Assembly: GCA_003157675.1 (NCBI GenBank) | Contig: PMKG01000469.1 | Coordinates: 2,262 to 41,390 of the forward strand | DNA: 39,129 nucleotides | Reading direction: 5' to 3' | From: Acidobacteriota bacterium | Lineage (GTDB): Bacteria > Acidobacteriota > Vicinamibacteria > Vicinamibacterales > Fen-181 | Part shown: piece after piece, positions 7,963-15,246 of the stretch | Layout of the letters: every line of letters begins with the position of its first letter | Numbering within the stretch: the first letter of the stretch is position 1 | The notes under the pieces: generated by a model | Seen by the model: the letters and a program-made list of their open reading frames with translations, nothing else | Told to the model about the DNA's origin: nothing | Database searches by the model: none | Made by a program: the position numbers and the translations under genes

Positions 7963-8871
7963 TCAATGGTTCAAGAGCATCAACGCCCACAGCGCCGGCA
8001 GATACGCGATCGAGCCGAGAAAGAGCCGCCTCGCTGCGGCGTTCGTCCGCCGCCGGGCGAACTGGACGCCGAGCGCCAGGAACACGAGGCCGAGGAGCAG
8101 CACGCCGGCAAAATAGACCCGGCCCGCCAGCCCCACGAGAGTCGGCGCCAGGCTGATCGGAATCAGCACCGACCCGTACAGTACCACCAGGCGCGCCGTG
8201 CTCCGGCCGTCGGGCTCGACGACGGGCAGCAGCGGCAGGCCCGCCTTCGCGTAGTCGTCGCGGCAGAGCCACCCGATCGCCAGGAAGTGCGGCATCTGCC
8301 AGAGGAACACGATGGCGAACAGCACCCACGCGGGGAGCGAGAGCGTGCCGGTCGCAGCGGCCCAGCCGATCATCGGCGGCAGGCCGCCCGGGATGCCGCC
8401 CACGAGCGTCGCGAGCGGCGTCCGGCTCTTGAGCGGCGTGTAGACGAGGACGTACGACAGCAGCGTGACCGCCGCCACGCCGGCCGCGAGCGGTGTGGCG
8501 CCCGCGGCAAGGAGGGCCAGTCCGCCCGCCGAGAGCGCCACCGCGAACCACGTCGCCGGCGCCGCGCGCACCCGGCCCCCGGGAAGCGGGCGCGTCATCG
8601 TGCGACGCATGAGCGAGTCGGTGTTCCGCTCGAGAACCTCGTTGAACGCCGCGGCGCTCCCCGCCACGAGCGCCGTGCCGACGGCCGTGGCCAGGAGCCG
8701 CGTGAGGTCGAACCGGTCGGCACCGAGGTAATACCCGGCCAGGGTCGTGGCGACGACGAGCAGGTTGAGTCGGGGCTTGGTCAGGGCGAGGAAGTCGACG
8801 ACCCGGGCCGACGCGCTCGGCCAGGGCTGCGACAACGCGACGGTGCGGATGCTGTTCGTGGACAATTGCAC
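7963..8871 (-). CDS. cyoE: Protoheme IX farnesyltransferase (haem O synthase)
   Basis: 302 residues, a UbiA-superfamily prenyltransferase with about nine membrane helices. The first Asp-rich motif is NEVLERNTD at 77-85 followed by LMRRTMTRPLP; the second is the RDDYAKAGLPLLPV segment. It transfers a farnesyl group to haem B to make haem O for haem-copper oxidases in the cytoplasmic membrane. The GTG at 8871 lies 6 nt after TAGGAT, which can serve as an AGGA ribosome site. It follows the M23 peptidase gene by 12 nt. CtaA (haem A synthase) is not seen in the window, so either name, cyoE or ctaB, is possible. Confidence 0.93.
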   Translation of the reverse strand: MQLSTNSIRTVALSQPWPSASARVVDFLALTKPRLNLLVVATTLAGYYLGADRFDLTRLLATAVGTALVAGSAAAFNEVLERNTDSLMRRTMTRPLPGGRVRAAPATWFAVALSAGGLALLAAGATPLAAGVAAVTLLSYVLVYTPLKSRTPLATLVGGIPGGLPPMIGWAAATGTLSLPAWVLFAIVFLWQMPHFLAIGWLCRDDYAKAGLPLLPVVEPDGRSTARLVVLYGSVLIPISLAPTLVGLAGRVYFAGVLLLGLVFLALGVQFARRRTNAAARRLFLGSIAYLPALWALMLLNH

Positions 8872-8883
8872 AGCTGGATCCTA

Positions 8884-10248
8884 CTACTCTCGCAGCTTGC
8901 GCATCACCCGGTCTTCAATCCAGTGCGGATCCCACCACTCCACCGGGTTGACCGGGTTGCCCTGCAGCAGGATCGAGAAGTGCAAGTGGTCGCCCGCCGC
9001 AAGGCCGGTCATGCCGCTGCGACCGATCTGCTGGCCCCTGGTCACGGTGTCGCCCGGCTTCACGCCGATCGACGACAGGTGGCCGTAGAGCGACTGCACC
9101 CCCATGCCGTGGTCGATGATGACGCAATTCCCGTAGATGCCCAGGTAGTCGGCGTAGACGACCTTTCCGTCGTTGCCGGCCAGCACCGGGATCTGCTTGG
9201 TGACGGCAAGATCGAACCCGAGGTGGACCTGCTGGTCGACTTCCTTCTTCTCGTAGTAATACGTCCGGTGATCGGCGAACTTCGACTCCACCTTCGCGTT
9301 GCCGAGCGGGATGAACGGGCCCTTCCACAGCATCTCGGGCGCGGTCTGCCTGGCGAGCGCCACGATCTTCTCGGCGTCGATGCGGCGAAGGGTCCGGTTG
9401 ATCTCGAGGAAGGCCGGCAGGTAGTCCTCGTCGGTGCGGACGGCGACCTTGAGCTCGGGCGAGTGCTCCAGGATCTCGGGGACGACGCGGTGGAGGAACG
9501 CGTCGTTCAGCTCGACGCGCCCCTTGGTGAACTTCTTCGTGAACGGCTTGTAGTCGAACGACGTCTGCGTGTGGTTGCCCGCTTCGTCCTGGGCCATCAA
9601 GCGGACCGGCGTCATCAGGTCCTGATCGTAGAGCAGCGCGAAGAAGGCCACGCGCAGCCCCGGGTCGGAGGACTTCACGCCCGCGCCGGACGCGGGGAAC
9701 CCCGGGTAGAACATGTCGCCGACCAGCACGCCGGACGTGACGTCCGGCGGCGACACGGTGTAGACGACCATCTCGGACCCGCCGAGGTTCACGTAATGAT
9801 GGGTCGAGACGGCGGCAACCCGCGGCGGGTTGAAGCGGGCCGTCACCTCGCGAATCGCGCTCGCTTCCTTCGTCCTGAGGCCGAACAGCGTCGTCCGGGC
9901 GGCGGTCACGACGATCCGCGCCGCGCCCGCCTGCAAGTCGGGGAGGGCGCGCTTGCCGATGGGCCGGCTGATCCGGATCTGGTCCGGCGTCTCCTGCTTG
10001 AGCGTGGCCGAGCCGGGCGCCGCCAGCGAGAACAGCGGCGTGCTCTTGCCGTTCTGTTCGAGGGTGATGTCGAGGCGGGAGAAGCGGGCCTTTGGCGTTT
10101 CGATCGTGACGTCGAGCACGGCGTCGACGCCGATCGCCTTCGCGGGCTGAAGCACCTGTATGGACGGCGCGGCGCCGCGGCTCGCGACGACGAAGACGAT
10201 GCCGGCGGCGACGGCGAGGATCACGAGGAAGCCGAGGAAGTAGCGCAT
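8884..10248 (-). CDS. Membrane-anchored M23 family metallopeptidase
   Basis: 454 residues. One N-terminal membrane segment (about 4-24) places the rest in the periplasm. Residues 25-310 are a beta-rich region of unknown fold, and about 320-430 hold an intact LytM/M23 domain: HLGFD with His342 and Asp346, IIDHG at 377-381, SLYGHLS around 387-392 and the HLH zinc motif at 421-423. M23 enzymes cut peptide cross-links of peptidoglycan, and all zinc ligands are present, so this copy should be active rather than a scaffold. It has no clear Shine-Dalgarno site but has TATCAT 6 nt before ATG (see promoter). It is upstream of cyoE and probably shares its transcript, without an obvious functional link. 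Confidence 0.9.
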   Translation of the reverse strand: MRYFLGFLVILAVAAGIVFVVASRGAAPSIQVLQPAKAIGVDAVLDVTIETPKARFSRLDITLEQNGKSTPLFSLAAPGSATLKQETPDQIRISRPIGKRALPDLQAGAARIVVTAARTTLFGLRTKEASAIREVTARFNPPRVAAVSTHHYVNLGGSEMVVYTVSPPDVTSGVLVGDMFYPGFPASGAGVKSSDPGLRVAFFALLYDQDLMTPVRLMAQDEAGNHTQTSFDYKPFTKKFTKGRVELNDAFLHRVVPEILEHSPELKVAVRTDEDYLPAFLEINRTLRRIDAEKIVALARQTAPEMLWKGPFIPLGNAKVESKFADHRTYYYEKKEVDQQVHLGFDLAVTKQIPVLAGNDGKVVYADYLGIYGNCVIIDHGMGVQSLYGHLSSIGVKPGDTVTRGQQIGRSGMTGLAAGDHLHFSILLQGNPVNPVEWWDPHWIEDRVMRKLRE

Positions 10249-10254
10249 CCCTCA

Positions 10255-10260
10255 ATGATA
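10255..10260 (-). promoter_or_regulatory. -10 hexamer TATCAT placed for a leaderless transcript of the M23 peptidase gene
   Basis: TATCAT on the minus strand ends 6 nt before the ATG at 10248, so transcription would begin at or next to the start codon. One of seven such cases in this window. Confidence 0.4.
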
Positions 10261-10277
10261 CCCGCGGCGCAACTGGC

Positions 10278-10317
10278 GATCGTGCGATCTTGTGATCGTG
10301 CGATCTTGTGATCGTGC
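10278..10317. repeat. Short tandem repeat GATCGTGCGATCTTGT
   Basis: Two perfect 16-nt copies (10278-10293 and 10294-10309) and half of a third. Each copy is two related 8-nt units. The same 8-nt theme forms the arms of the elements at 28863-28964 and 36860-36969. Confidence 0.8.
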
Positions 10318-10321
10318 CGAC

Positions 10322-10400
10322 TCGGCTGAGGGCTGATGGCCGAGGGCCTGTTCACGCCGCCACGCGCGACAATGCCCTCAGTCGTCAGCCTTCAGCCCTG
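10322..10400. repeat. Periodic-arm intergenic element (copy 2)
   Basis: The left arm has 7-nt units GGCTGAG, GGCTGAT, GGCCGAG; the right arm carries the inverse theme (CTCAGTCG, TCAGCC, TTCAGCCC). Between them is a core ending GCGCGACAATGCC, close to the core GCGTGACAATGCC of the copy at 16258-16346. Confidence 0.6.
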
Positions 10401-10448
10401 AAGGGCCCGCCTACAAGACCGAGTGTAGGGCGGGGCTTCAGCCCTGCC
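10392..10448. repeat. GTAGGGCG inverted-repeat element (copy 3)
   Basis: CAGCCCTGAAGGGC and GGGGCTTCAGCCC halves flank a CTACAAGACCGAGTGTAG linker. It overlaps the right arm of the preceding element and ends one base before the -35 box of the tRNA promoter. Confidence 0.75.
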
Positions 10449-10477
10449 TTGACCGGGCCTTGATGCGTTGGTATCAT
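10449..10477 (+). promoter_or_regulatory. Sigma70-type promoter of the tRNA-Glu gene
   Basis: TTGACC (10449-10454), a spacer of exactly 17 nt, and TATCAT (10472-10477), with the tRNA starting 23 nt downstream. This is among the best matches to the housekeeping consensus in the window. Confidence 0.7.
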
Positions 10478-10500
10478 CAAAAGCTCGTACGACCTCGGGC

Positions 10501-10575
10501 GGCGGTATCGTCTAACGGTTAGGACGGATGGTTCTCAACCATCAAATCGGGGTTCGATTCCCCGTACCGCTACCA
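10501..10575 (+). tRNA. tRNA-Glu (anticodon CTC)
   Basis: The acceptor stem GGCGGTA pairs with TACCGCT (first pair G-U). The D arm is GTCT-AACGGTTA-GGAC, the anticodon stem GATGG/CCATC carries loop TTCTCAA (anticodon CTC, reading GAG), and the T arm is CGGGG-TTCGATT-CCCCG. Discriminator A and an encoded CCA end (10573-10575) follow. The U-U-C-start D arm and loop sequence are typical of bacterial tRNA-Glu. Confidence 0.95.
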
Positions 10576-10615
10576 ACTTCCAATCCACAATCCGCCAGTC
10601 GTTTCTGGGCGTCTT

Positions 10616-10729
10616 CGCGGCGACGGTCATCGAGAGCCGCAAGGCGGGCAAGACGTCTTCACGCAGGATCTCGCCTGGATGGACGGGTGGCGACTGGACG
10701 GGCCGCCGCACCGGATACTCCCTCGCCAT
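10616..10729 (-). pseudogene. Truncated HigA-like antitoxin
   Basis: ATG at 10729 follows GAGGAG at a good distance. The first 38 residues include VHPGEILREDVLPAL, the hallmark N-terminus of HigA-type (VapI family) antitoxins, then LSMTVAA, where the helix-turn-helix should begin. From there the frame continues into unrelated sequence and runs through the tRNA gene to 10535. The whole DNA-binding HTH and C-terminus (about 60 residues) are missing, and no HigB-like toxin is beside it. The break lies 41 nt from the tRNA 3' end, suggesting a deletion or insertion junction at the tRNA. Confidence 0.6.
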
Positions 10730-10829
10730 CTCGGATCTCCTCACGTGGGTGCCGGCTTATCGCTTCCATCGATGAGGACAGCCGCAGTTCCCAGACTTCC
10801 GGATCCTCGTCCTGCTTTCGGTTCGGCAT
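10659..10829 (-). CDS. Short hypothetical ORF overlapping the HigA remnant
   Basis: 56 codons from ATG 10829, preceded by GGGAGAC. It begins MPNRKQDEDPEVWELRLSS and becomes Arg/Ala/Pro-rich where it overlaps the antitoxin remnant in another frame. No family was recognised. It may be the N-terminus of a decayed partner gene of the antitoxin or simply a chance frame. The first 30 residues look more protein-like than the rest. Confidence 0.2.
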   Translation of the reverse strand: MPNRKQDEDPEVWELRLSSSMEAISRHPREEIRDGEGVSGAAARPVATRPSRRDPA

Positions 10830-10858
10830 TCCAGTGTCTCCCTGACGGCCGGCCGGGT

Positions 10859-12286
10859 CTACGTCTGCTGACCGACGCGGGCCAGCGTGAAGCCCTCCGA
10901 GGTCAGCTCGTACTTCCGCGCCTGGTTCGAGTGCGCGATCCCGCGGGACTTGATGATCGTGAGCACCCGCTGCCGGTCTCCCCCGACCTCCCGGTTCCGG
11001 AGCGAGATCCACGTGTCGACGAGCGAGGACATCGCGACGCTCGATCGGTCGAACGCTTCATCCTCGTGCGCCAACGTGGTGCACAAGAAGGTTGCCAGGT
11101 TGCCCTTCAGAAAATCGACCAGTCGGGACATCATGGCCCGCACGTCGTCGCCGGATCCCTGGCTGATCATCGCCGTGACCGAATCCACGATGACCGCGTG
11201 TGGTTTGAAGGAATTTGCGAGGGCCTGCATTCCCACCAGGTGCGTTTCGAGGCCGGTGAGCGTCGGCCTCACGGCGTGGATCTGGAGCAGCCCCGCGTCC
11301 ACCCACTGCTTGAGGTCGATCCCGACCGACCTCATGTTCCGCACGACCTGGGACGAGGATTCCTCGAACGCCATGTAGACGCACCGCTCCCCCCGCCGGC
11401 ACGTGGCGTCGGCGAAGTGGGCGGCGAGCGTGCTCTTGCCCGTTCCGGCCGACCCGGAGACCATGATGCTGCTGCCGCGATACCAGCCCTTCCCGTCGAA
11501 CATTGCGTCCAGCCGCGCCACCCCGGTCGAGACACGCTCGTCGCTCGTCGCGTAGTCGGCCCGGATCGACGTGATGGGCATGATCGAGATGCCGCGCTCG
11601 TCGATGACGAACGGGTACTCGTTCGTTCCGTGCGCCGACCCGCGGTACTTCGCGATCCGCAGCCGCCTCGTGGAGAGCTGCCCGGTCACCCGGTGGTCGA
11701 GGACAATCACGCAGTCCGAGATGTACTCCTCGAGGCCCTGGCGGGTGAAGTTCGGGCTCTCGCCGGCCTCGCCCGTGATGATGGCTGTCACCCCGCGGTC
11801 CTTGAGGAACTGGAACAGGCGGCGGAGTTCCGCGCGGAGGATCGCCGCGTTCGCGAGGCCCGCGAAGAGGGATTCGATCGTGTCGAGCACGACGCGCCTG
11901 GCCCCGATGGAATCGATCGCGCTGCCGAGGCGGACGAAGATCCTCTCGAGGTCGTAGTCGCCCGTCTCCTCGATCTCGCTGCGCTCGATGCGCACGTGAT
12001 CGATCACCAGGAGCTTCCGGGCGACGAGGTCCACCACGTCGAATCCGAGCGACGCGAAGTTCTTCTGCAGGTCGGCGGCGGTTTCCTCGAACGTCATGAA
12101 CACGCCGGGGTCGCCGTGATCGACCGCCCCTCGCACCAGGAACTCCATCGCCAGGACCGTCTTGCCGCACCCGGCGCGTCCCGTCACGAGGATCGGCCGG
12201 CCCTTCGGCAGTCCGCCCTCGGTGATCTGGTCCAATCCTGCGACGCCAGAGGGGAGCTTCTCCAGCCTCGACAGAATGTCCGGCAT
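10859..12286 (-). CDS. KaiC-like double-domain RecA-family ATPase/kinase
   Basis: 475 residues from ATG 12286, which has GGAGGC 6 nt upstream. Two KaiC domains are present: the first with Walker A GRAGCGKT at 36-43 and paired Glu67-Glu68, the second with GSAGTGKST at 278-286 and Glu308-Glu309. The region matching the cyanobacterial phosphorylation sites S431/T432 reads M-S-S-L-V-D with Ser420-Ser421, and the KSRG...H segment of KaiC follows. Both ATPase sites and both putative phosphosites therefore look intact. No kaiA or kaiB is in the window. Such orphan KaiC proteins occur in many non-photosynthetic bacteria and archaea, with roles in signalling or stress rather than a proven clock. Divergent from a membrane protein gene. 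Confidence 0.92.
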   Translation of the reverse strand: MPDILSRLEKLPSGVAGLDQITEGGLPKGRPILVTGRAGCGKTVLAMEFLVRGAVDHGDPGVFMTFEETAADLQKNFASLGFDVVDLVARKLLVIDHVRIERSEIEETGDYDLERIFVRLGSAIDSIGARRVVLDTIESLFAGLANAAILRAELRRLFQFLKDRGVTAIITGEAGESPNFTRQGLEEYISDCVIVLDHRVTGQLSTRRLRIAKYRGSAHGTNEYPFVIDERGISIMPITSIRADYATSDERVSTGVARLDAMFDGKGWYRGSSIMVSGSAGTGKSTLAAHFADATCRRGERCVYMAFEESSSQVVRNMRSVGIDLKQWVDAGLLQIHAVRPTLTGLETHLVGMQALANSFKPHAVIVDSVTAMISQGSGDDVRAMMSRLVDFLKGNLATFLCTTLAHEDEAFDRSSVAMSSLVDTWISLRNREVGGDRQRVLTIIKSRGIAHSNQARKYELTSEGFTLARVGQQT

Positions 12287-12474
12287 GAGTGCCTCCGCGA
12301 TTTGGCTTGCTGGGGGGACGAAAGGACCTGTGTCGAGCCGATTATGGCCTGAGCCGGGCATTTGTCAACCGAGGGGCGGGGCGGGCCAGCACGCAGGGCG
12401 ACCGGGAGTTCGGCCTGCGACGGCTGCCCGCGGCGCGCCGGGCGGGGGTCCGGTCGAGGGTCTGCCGATTGCGC

Positions 12475-12480
12475 TATACT
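12475..12480 (+). promoter_or_regulatory. -10 box TATACT upstream of the membrane protein gene at 12507
   Basis: TATACT lies 26 nt before the ATG, and GAGGAGGA (12495-12502) provides a ribosome site. No good -35 box is visible. The rest of the 12287-12474 gap is GC-rich with nothing recognisable. Confidence 0.4.
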
Positions 12481-12506
12481 CCGCGTCACCTGACGAGGAG
12501 GACTCG

Positions 12507-13478
12507 ATGGACCAGTCCGTGAGCGGGGCACCCGGGGGATTCAAGGACCGGCAGCGTGCCATCGTCGTGGTTGGCGTTCTGGTGGTCGCGGTCGGCTGCG
12601 TCTGCGCCCTGTTCGCGGGCCTCGTCGGCCTGGTCGCGCTGGTGGTCCCGGCATCGGTCGCGTCGCCACGCGCCAGGGTTCTGCCGCGCGTACTGATGTA
12701 CGCCGCGCTGGCGGTGATGTTCATCTGGCTCGGGATCGGGTCCATCAGGCTGCGGCGTTGGGCACGCGCGCTGCTGCTGATCCTGTCCTGGTTCTGGTTG
12801 CTGTCGGGCGTCGTCGGCGTGGCGGCGATGGCCGTACTCATGCCGAAGGCTCTTGCCGCCCGCCCGCCAGGTGGGCAAGGGATGCCGCCGGGATTTGCGA
12901 CGGCGTTCATGGTGGGCATGCTGGTCGTGATGTCGGTGATCTTCGTCCTGCTGCCGGGCCTGCTGGTCCTGTTCTATCGGAGTCGGCACGTCAAGGCGAC
13001 GTGCGAGGCCCGCGACCCGGTCACGCGCTGGACCGATGCCTGCCCGTTGCCCGTCCTGGCCGTGAGCCTGACGCTCGCGTTCGGGGCGGTGTCGATGCTG
13101 GCCATGGTGGTGCCCTATCACGGCGTGGTGCCGCTCTTCGGCCGCCTGGTGAACGGCATTCCCGGGGGCGCGATCCTGATCGCGATGGCGGCGCTCTGGG
13201 CGTATGCCGCGCGAGCCACGTATCGTCTCGAGCCGAGGGGCTGGTGGATCGTCCTGATCGGCTTTGGGGTGTGGGCGATTTCCGCGGTCGTGACCTTCGC
13301 GCGGGTGGACCCGCTGGAGATGTACCGGATGATGGGCTACTCGGCCGAGGAGCTTGCCCAATTGGAACAGTTCGGCGGCCTGTTCGGGCACGGCATGCTC
13401 CTGCTCGTCTCGGTGGCCGCCGTGCCGTGGCTCGGGTATCTGCTTTTCGTGAAGAGATACTTCCGGCGGCCGGCGTGA
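12507..13478 (+). CDS. Polytopic membrane protein of unknown function
   Basis: 323 residues from ATG 12507, preceded by GAGGAGGAC. About eight hydrophobic segments: two near 18-60, one pair around 70-110, one near 130-155, and four in the C-terminal half, with short polar loops. A variable loop (ARPPGGQGMPP) lies near residue 117. No catalytic motif or known transporter signature was recognised. The upstream frame is open but its composition is that of the antisense KaiC region. The stop codon lies in the loop of a strong hairpin shared with the convergent neighbour. Confidence 0.75.
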   Translation: MDQSVSGAPGGFKDRQRAIVVVGVLVVAVGCVCALFAGLVGLVALVVPASVASPRARVLPRVLMYAALAVMFIWLGIGSIRLRRWARALLLILSWFWLLSGVVGVAAMAVLMPKALAARPPGGQGMPPGFATAFMVGMLVVMSVIFVLLPGLLVLFYRSRHVKATCEARDPVTRWTDACPLPVLAVSLTLAFGAVSMLAMVVPYHGVVPLFGRLVNGIPGGAILIAMAALWAYAARATYRLEPRGWWIVLIGFGVWAISAVVTFARVDPLEMYRMMGYSAEELAQLEQFGGLFGHGMLLLVSVAAVPWLGYLLFVKRYFRRPA

Positions 13479-13488
13479 TCGCCGGCCG
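13467..13488. terminator. Bidirectional hairpin between convergent genes
   Basis: A perfect 9-bp GC stem (CGGCCGGCG paired with CGCCGGCCG) closes a TGAT loop that contains the stop codon of the gene ending at 13478. It lies 19 nt beyond the stop of the convergent gene. There is no T-run, so it is a hairpin-only or Rho-assisted terminator candidate. Confidence 0.5.
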
Positions 13489-13507
13489 GTGATTCACTCC
13501 GGCGCTC

Positions 13508-14005
13508 TCACTCCGTCCATACCAGCAGCCGGCTCTCGCGCGAGGTGGTCCAGAGCACGATCAGGCCGGGCCCGCGACGATCGATCTCCTCGGGCGTCAC
13601 GTGCAGCGCCACGCCGTTCATCTCTCCCGCATTGACCGTAAACGACTTGTTGCCGCCGAGCCGCATCAGCCAGAACGGCAGGTCGACCCGCGCGAGCTTC
13701 TTCTGGGCCGGGGACCACACGCGGATGTGCACGGTCGAGATCGACCCGGTGTCGTGCGTCTCGAGCTCGCGGTGCACGACCGCGAGGCCGTCCGAGTCCG
13801 GGGCGGGCAGCTCGATGAACGGCTTCTGACCGGCCATCTTCGCGACGAGCCGGTCGAACTCGGCCTGCCCCTCCTCGGTCGTCACCGTCTGCACTTTCAC
13901 CTGGCGTGACACGACGTAGGCAAGGGTGCCGACGAGGCCGACCCCGATCAGCACCACGAAGATCACGATGCCGACGACGATTGGAACCCACTTCCTGGTG
14001 GCCAT
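13508..14005 (-). CDS. Membrane-anchored hypothetical protein
   Basis: 165 residues: one membrane helix (about 8-32) followed by a soluble, mostly beta domain beginning near QVKVQTVTTEEGQAEFDRL. No family was recognised and no Cys/His motif is seen. It starts 15 nt after the TPR gene and has GGGAGGT just before its ATG, so both are probably one transcript and may work together at the membrane surface. Confidence 0.7.
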   Translation of the reverse strand: MATRKWVPIVVGIVIFVVLIGVGLVGTLAYVVSRQVKVQTVTTEEGQAEFDRLVAKMAGQKPFIELPAPDSDGLAVVHRELETHDTGSISTVHIRVWSPAQKKLARVDLPFWLMRLGGNKSFTVNAGEMNGVALHVTPEEIDRRGPGLIVLWTTSRESRLLVWTE

Positions 14006-14020
14006 CGCGCGACCTCCCGG

Positions 14021-15223
14021 TTACTGCTTGTACGCCTTTGCCAGGAACTGTGTCGCCTGGCTCTCCGCCTCATCGTCTTTCGCCGTCTGGCCGATCGCGA
14101 TCGCCGCCCGATACTCGCGCTGGGCCGCGGCCCGGTCGCCGCGAACGTCAGCCAGCTTGCCCAGCTCGACGTGGATCCTCGCCAGGACCCAGCCACGAAC
14201 GTCCGGCGCCGCGAGCGCCGCCTTCAGGTCCTCGTCGGCCTCGTTGAGCCTGCCGAGCAGCAGGCGCGCCGCGCCCCGCTTGAAGTGCCACCGCCCGTCC
14301 TCGCCAGGCATCCGCGGCCGCGTGTCCTGCGCGAGCCGGGCCATGCCGTCCTCGAGCACCTTGTTCGCCTCGGCCGCCTTGTTCCCGCGCAAGAGGGTGC
14401 TCCCCTCCTCCAGCAGGAAGAGCCGGTTCTGCGGATACGAGCGTTCCAGGCTGTGCAGCACGTTCACCGCGTCGTCGAACCGCCGCTCGCGGTTGTAGAT
14501 GAGCACGAGAGCGGCCTTCGCGTCGGTCTGCACCTCGCTCGGGGCGGCGGCGGCCTTCTCGATGAGCCGCAGCCCTTCCTCCTTGCCCCCGCCGAAGCCG
14601 ACGATGTAGGCCATGACGCGGACGGCCATCGGCAGCGTGGACACGAGGTACCGGTATGTCCCGGCCACCATGCCGGCCTGCGTCTCGTGCGGATCGAGCT
14701 CGAGCGCCAGCTCGCTCTCGCTGAACGCCCGCCGCGCCAGCCGCATCGCCCCGAACACCTTCCCCTCCACCGAGCCGGCGTACGACGCGTGGATGCCCAG
14801 CGCCGCGCCCAGGTCGGAGTGCGACGAGGCGTCGTTGTAGCGCTTGTCCACCGCCTTCTCGGCGAGGGCGATCGCCCGGTCGATGTTCTGGTGGAAGGCA
14901 GTGTCGAGATCGGCCGGCGGCGCGGGCATCGGCACGTCGGACGCGCTCTTGAGGTGGCCCAGGTAGTCCTCGACGAGGACCGTTCCGCGCAGGAAGAGCA
15001 CGCGCAGCCAGCAGAGGCTGGCCGCACCGCGATAGGCGCCGTCGTCGTTCGGGTCGGCGGTAATGGCCTGCGCGAACAGGTCCTTCGCGCGGTCGTAGTC
15101 CAGGCTGTAGGCGGCGTCGTACCCCTCGCGCCGGAGCGCCTCGGAGCGCGGGTTGGCGGCCGCGGAGGCGCCCGCGAGGACGGTGATCGCGAGCATGAGC
15201 GCGGCGTTTCCGGACAGGCGCAT
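14021..15223 (-). CDS. Exported TPR-repeat protein
   Basis: 400 residues with a signal peptide (about 1-22, ending ASAAA). TPR-like helical pairs follow: around 35-65 (YDAAYSLDYDRAKDLFAQAITADPND), 105-125, 240-280 and 315-390. The middle (150-230) has the FGAMRLARRAFSESELALELDPHE segment and a hydrophobic patch near VMAYIVGFGGG. TPR proteins of this kind mediate protein-protein contacts in the periplasm; no enzymatic motif is visible. Upstream partner of the membrane-anchored protein at 13508-14005. Confidence 0.8.
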   Translation of the reverse strand: MRLSGNAALMLAITVLAGASAAANPRSEALRREGYDAAYSLDYDRAKDLFAQAITADPNDDGAYRGAASLCWLRVLFLRGTVLVEDYLGHLKSASDVPMPAPPADLDTAFHQNIDRAIALAEKAVDKRYNDASSHSDLGAALGIHASYAGSVEGKVFGAMRLARRAFSESELALELDPHETQAGMVAGTYRYLVSTLPMAVRVMAYIVGFGGGKEEGLRLIEKAAAAPSEVQTDAKAALVLIYNRERRFDDAVNVLHSLERSYPQNRLFLLEEGSTLLRGNKAAEANKVLEDGMARLAQDTRPRMPGEDGRWHFKRGAARLLLGRLNEADEDLKAALAAPDVRGWVLARIHVELGKLADVRGDRAAAQREYRAAIAIGQTAKDDEAESQATQFLAKAYKQ

Positions 15224-15246
15224 GACGGTGAACTCTCTTAAGCGCT

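Noticed and set aside
7966..10311. Plus-strand frame of 781 codons over cyoE and the M23 gene
   Set aside because: Antisense shadow in a GC-rich genome; composition typical of reverse-strand reading, no domain.
10278..10317. CRISPR-like or replication-origin repeats
   Set aside because: Only two and a half contiguous 16-nt units without spacers; no cas genes, no DnaA boxes and no dnaA/gyrB neighbourhood.
10616..10829. Functional HigBA toxin-antitoxin module
   Set aside because: The antitoxin lacks its HTH and C-terminus, and no HigB-like toxin is encoded beside it.
10859..12286. A complete kai clock operon
   Set aside because: No kaiA or kaiB frames occur on either strand near the KaiC-like gene.
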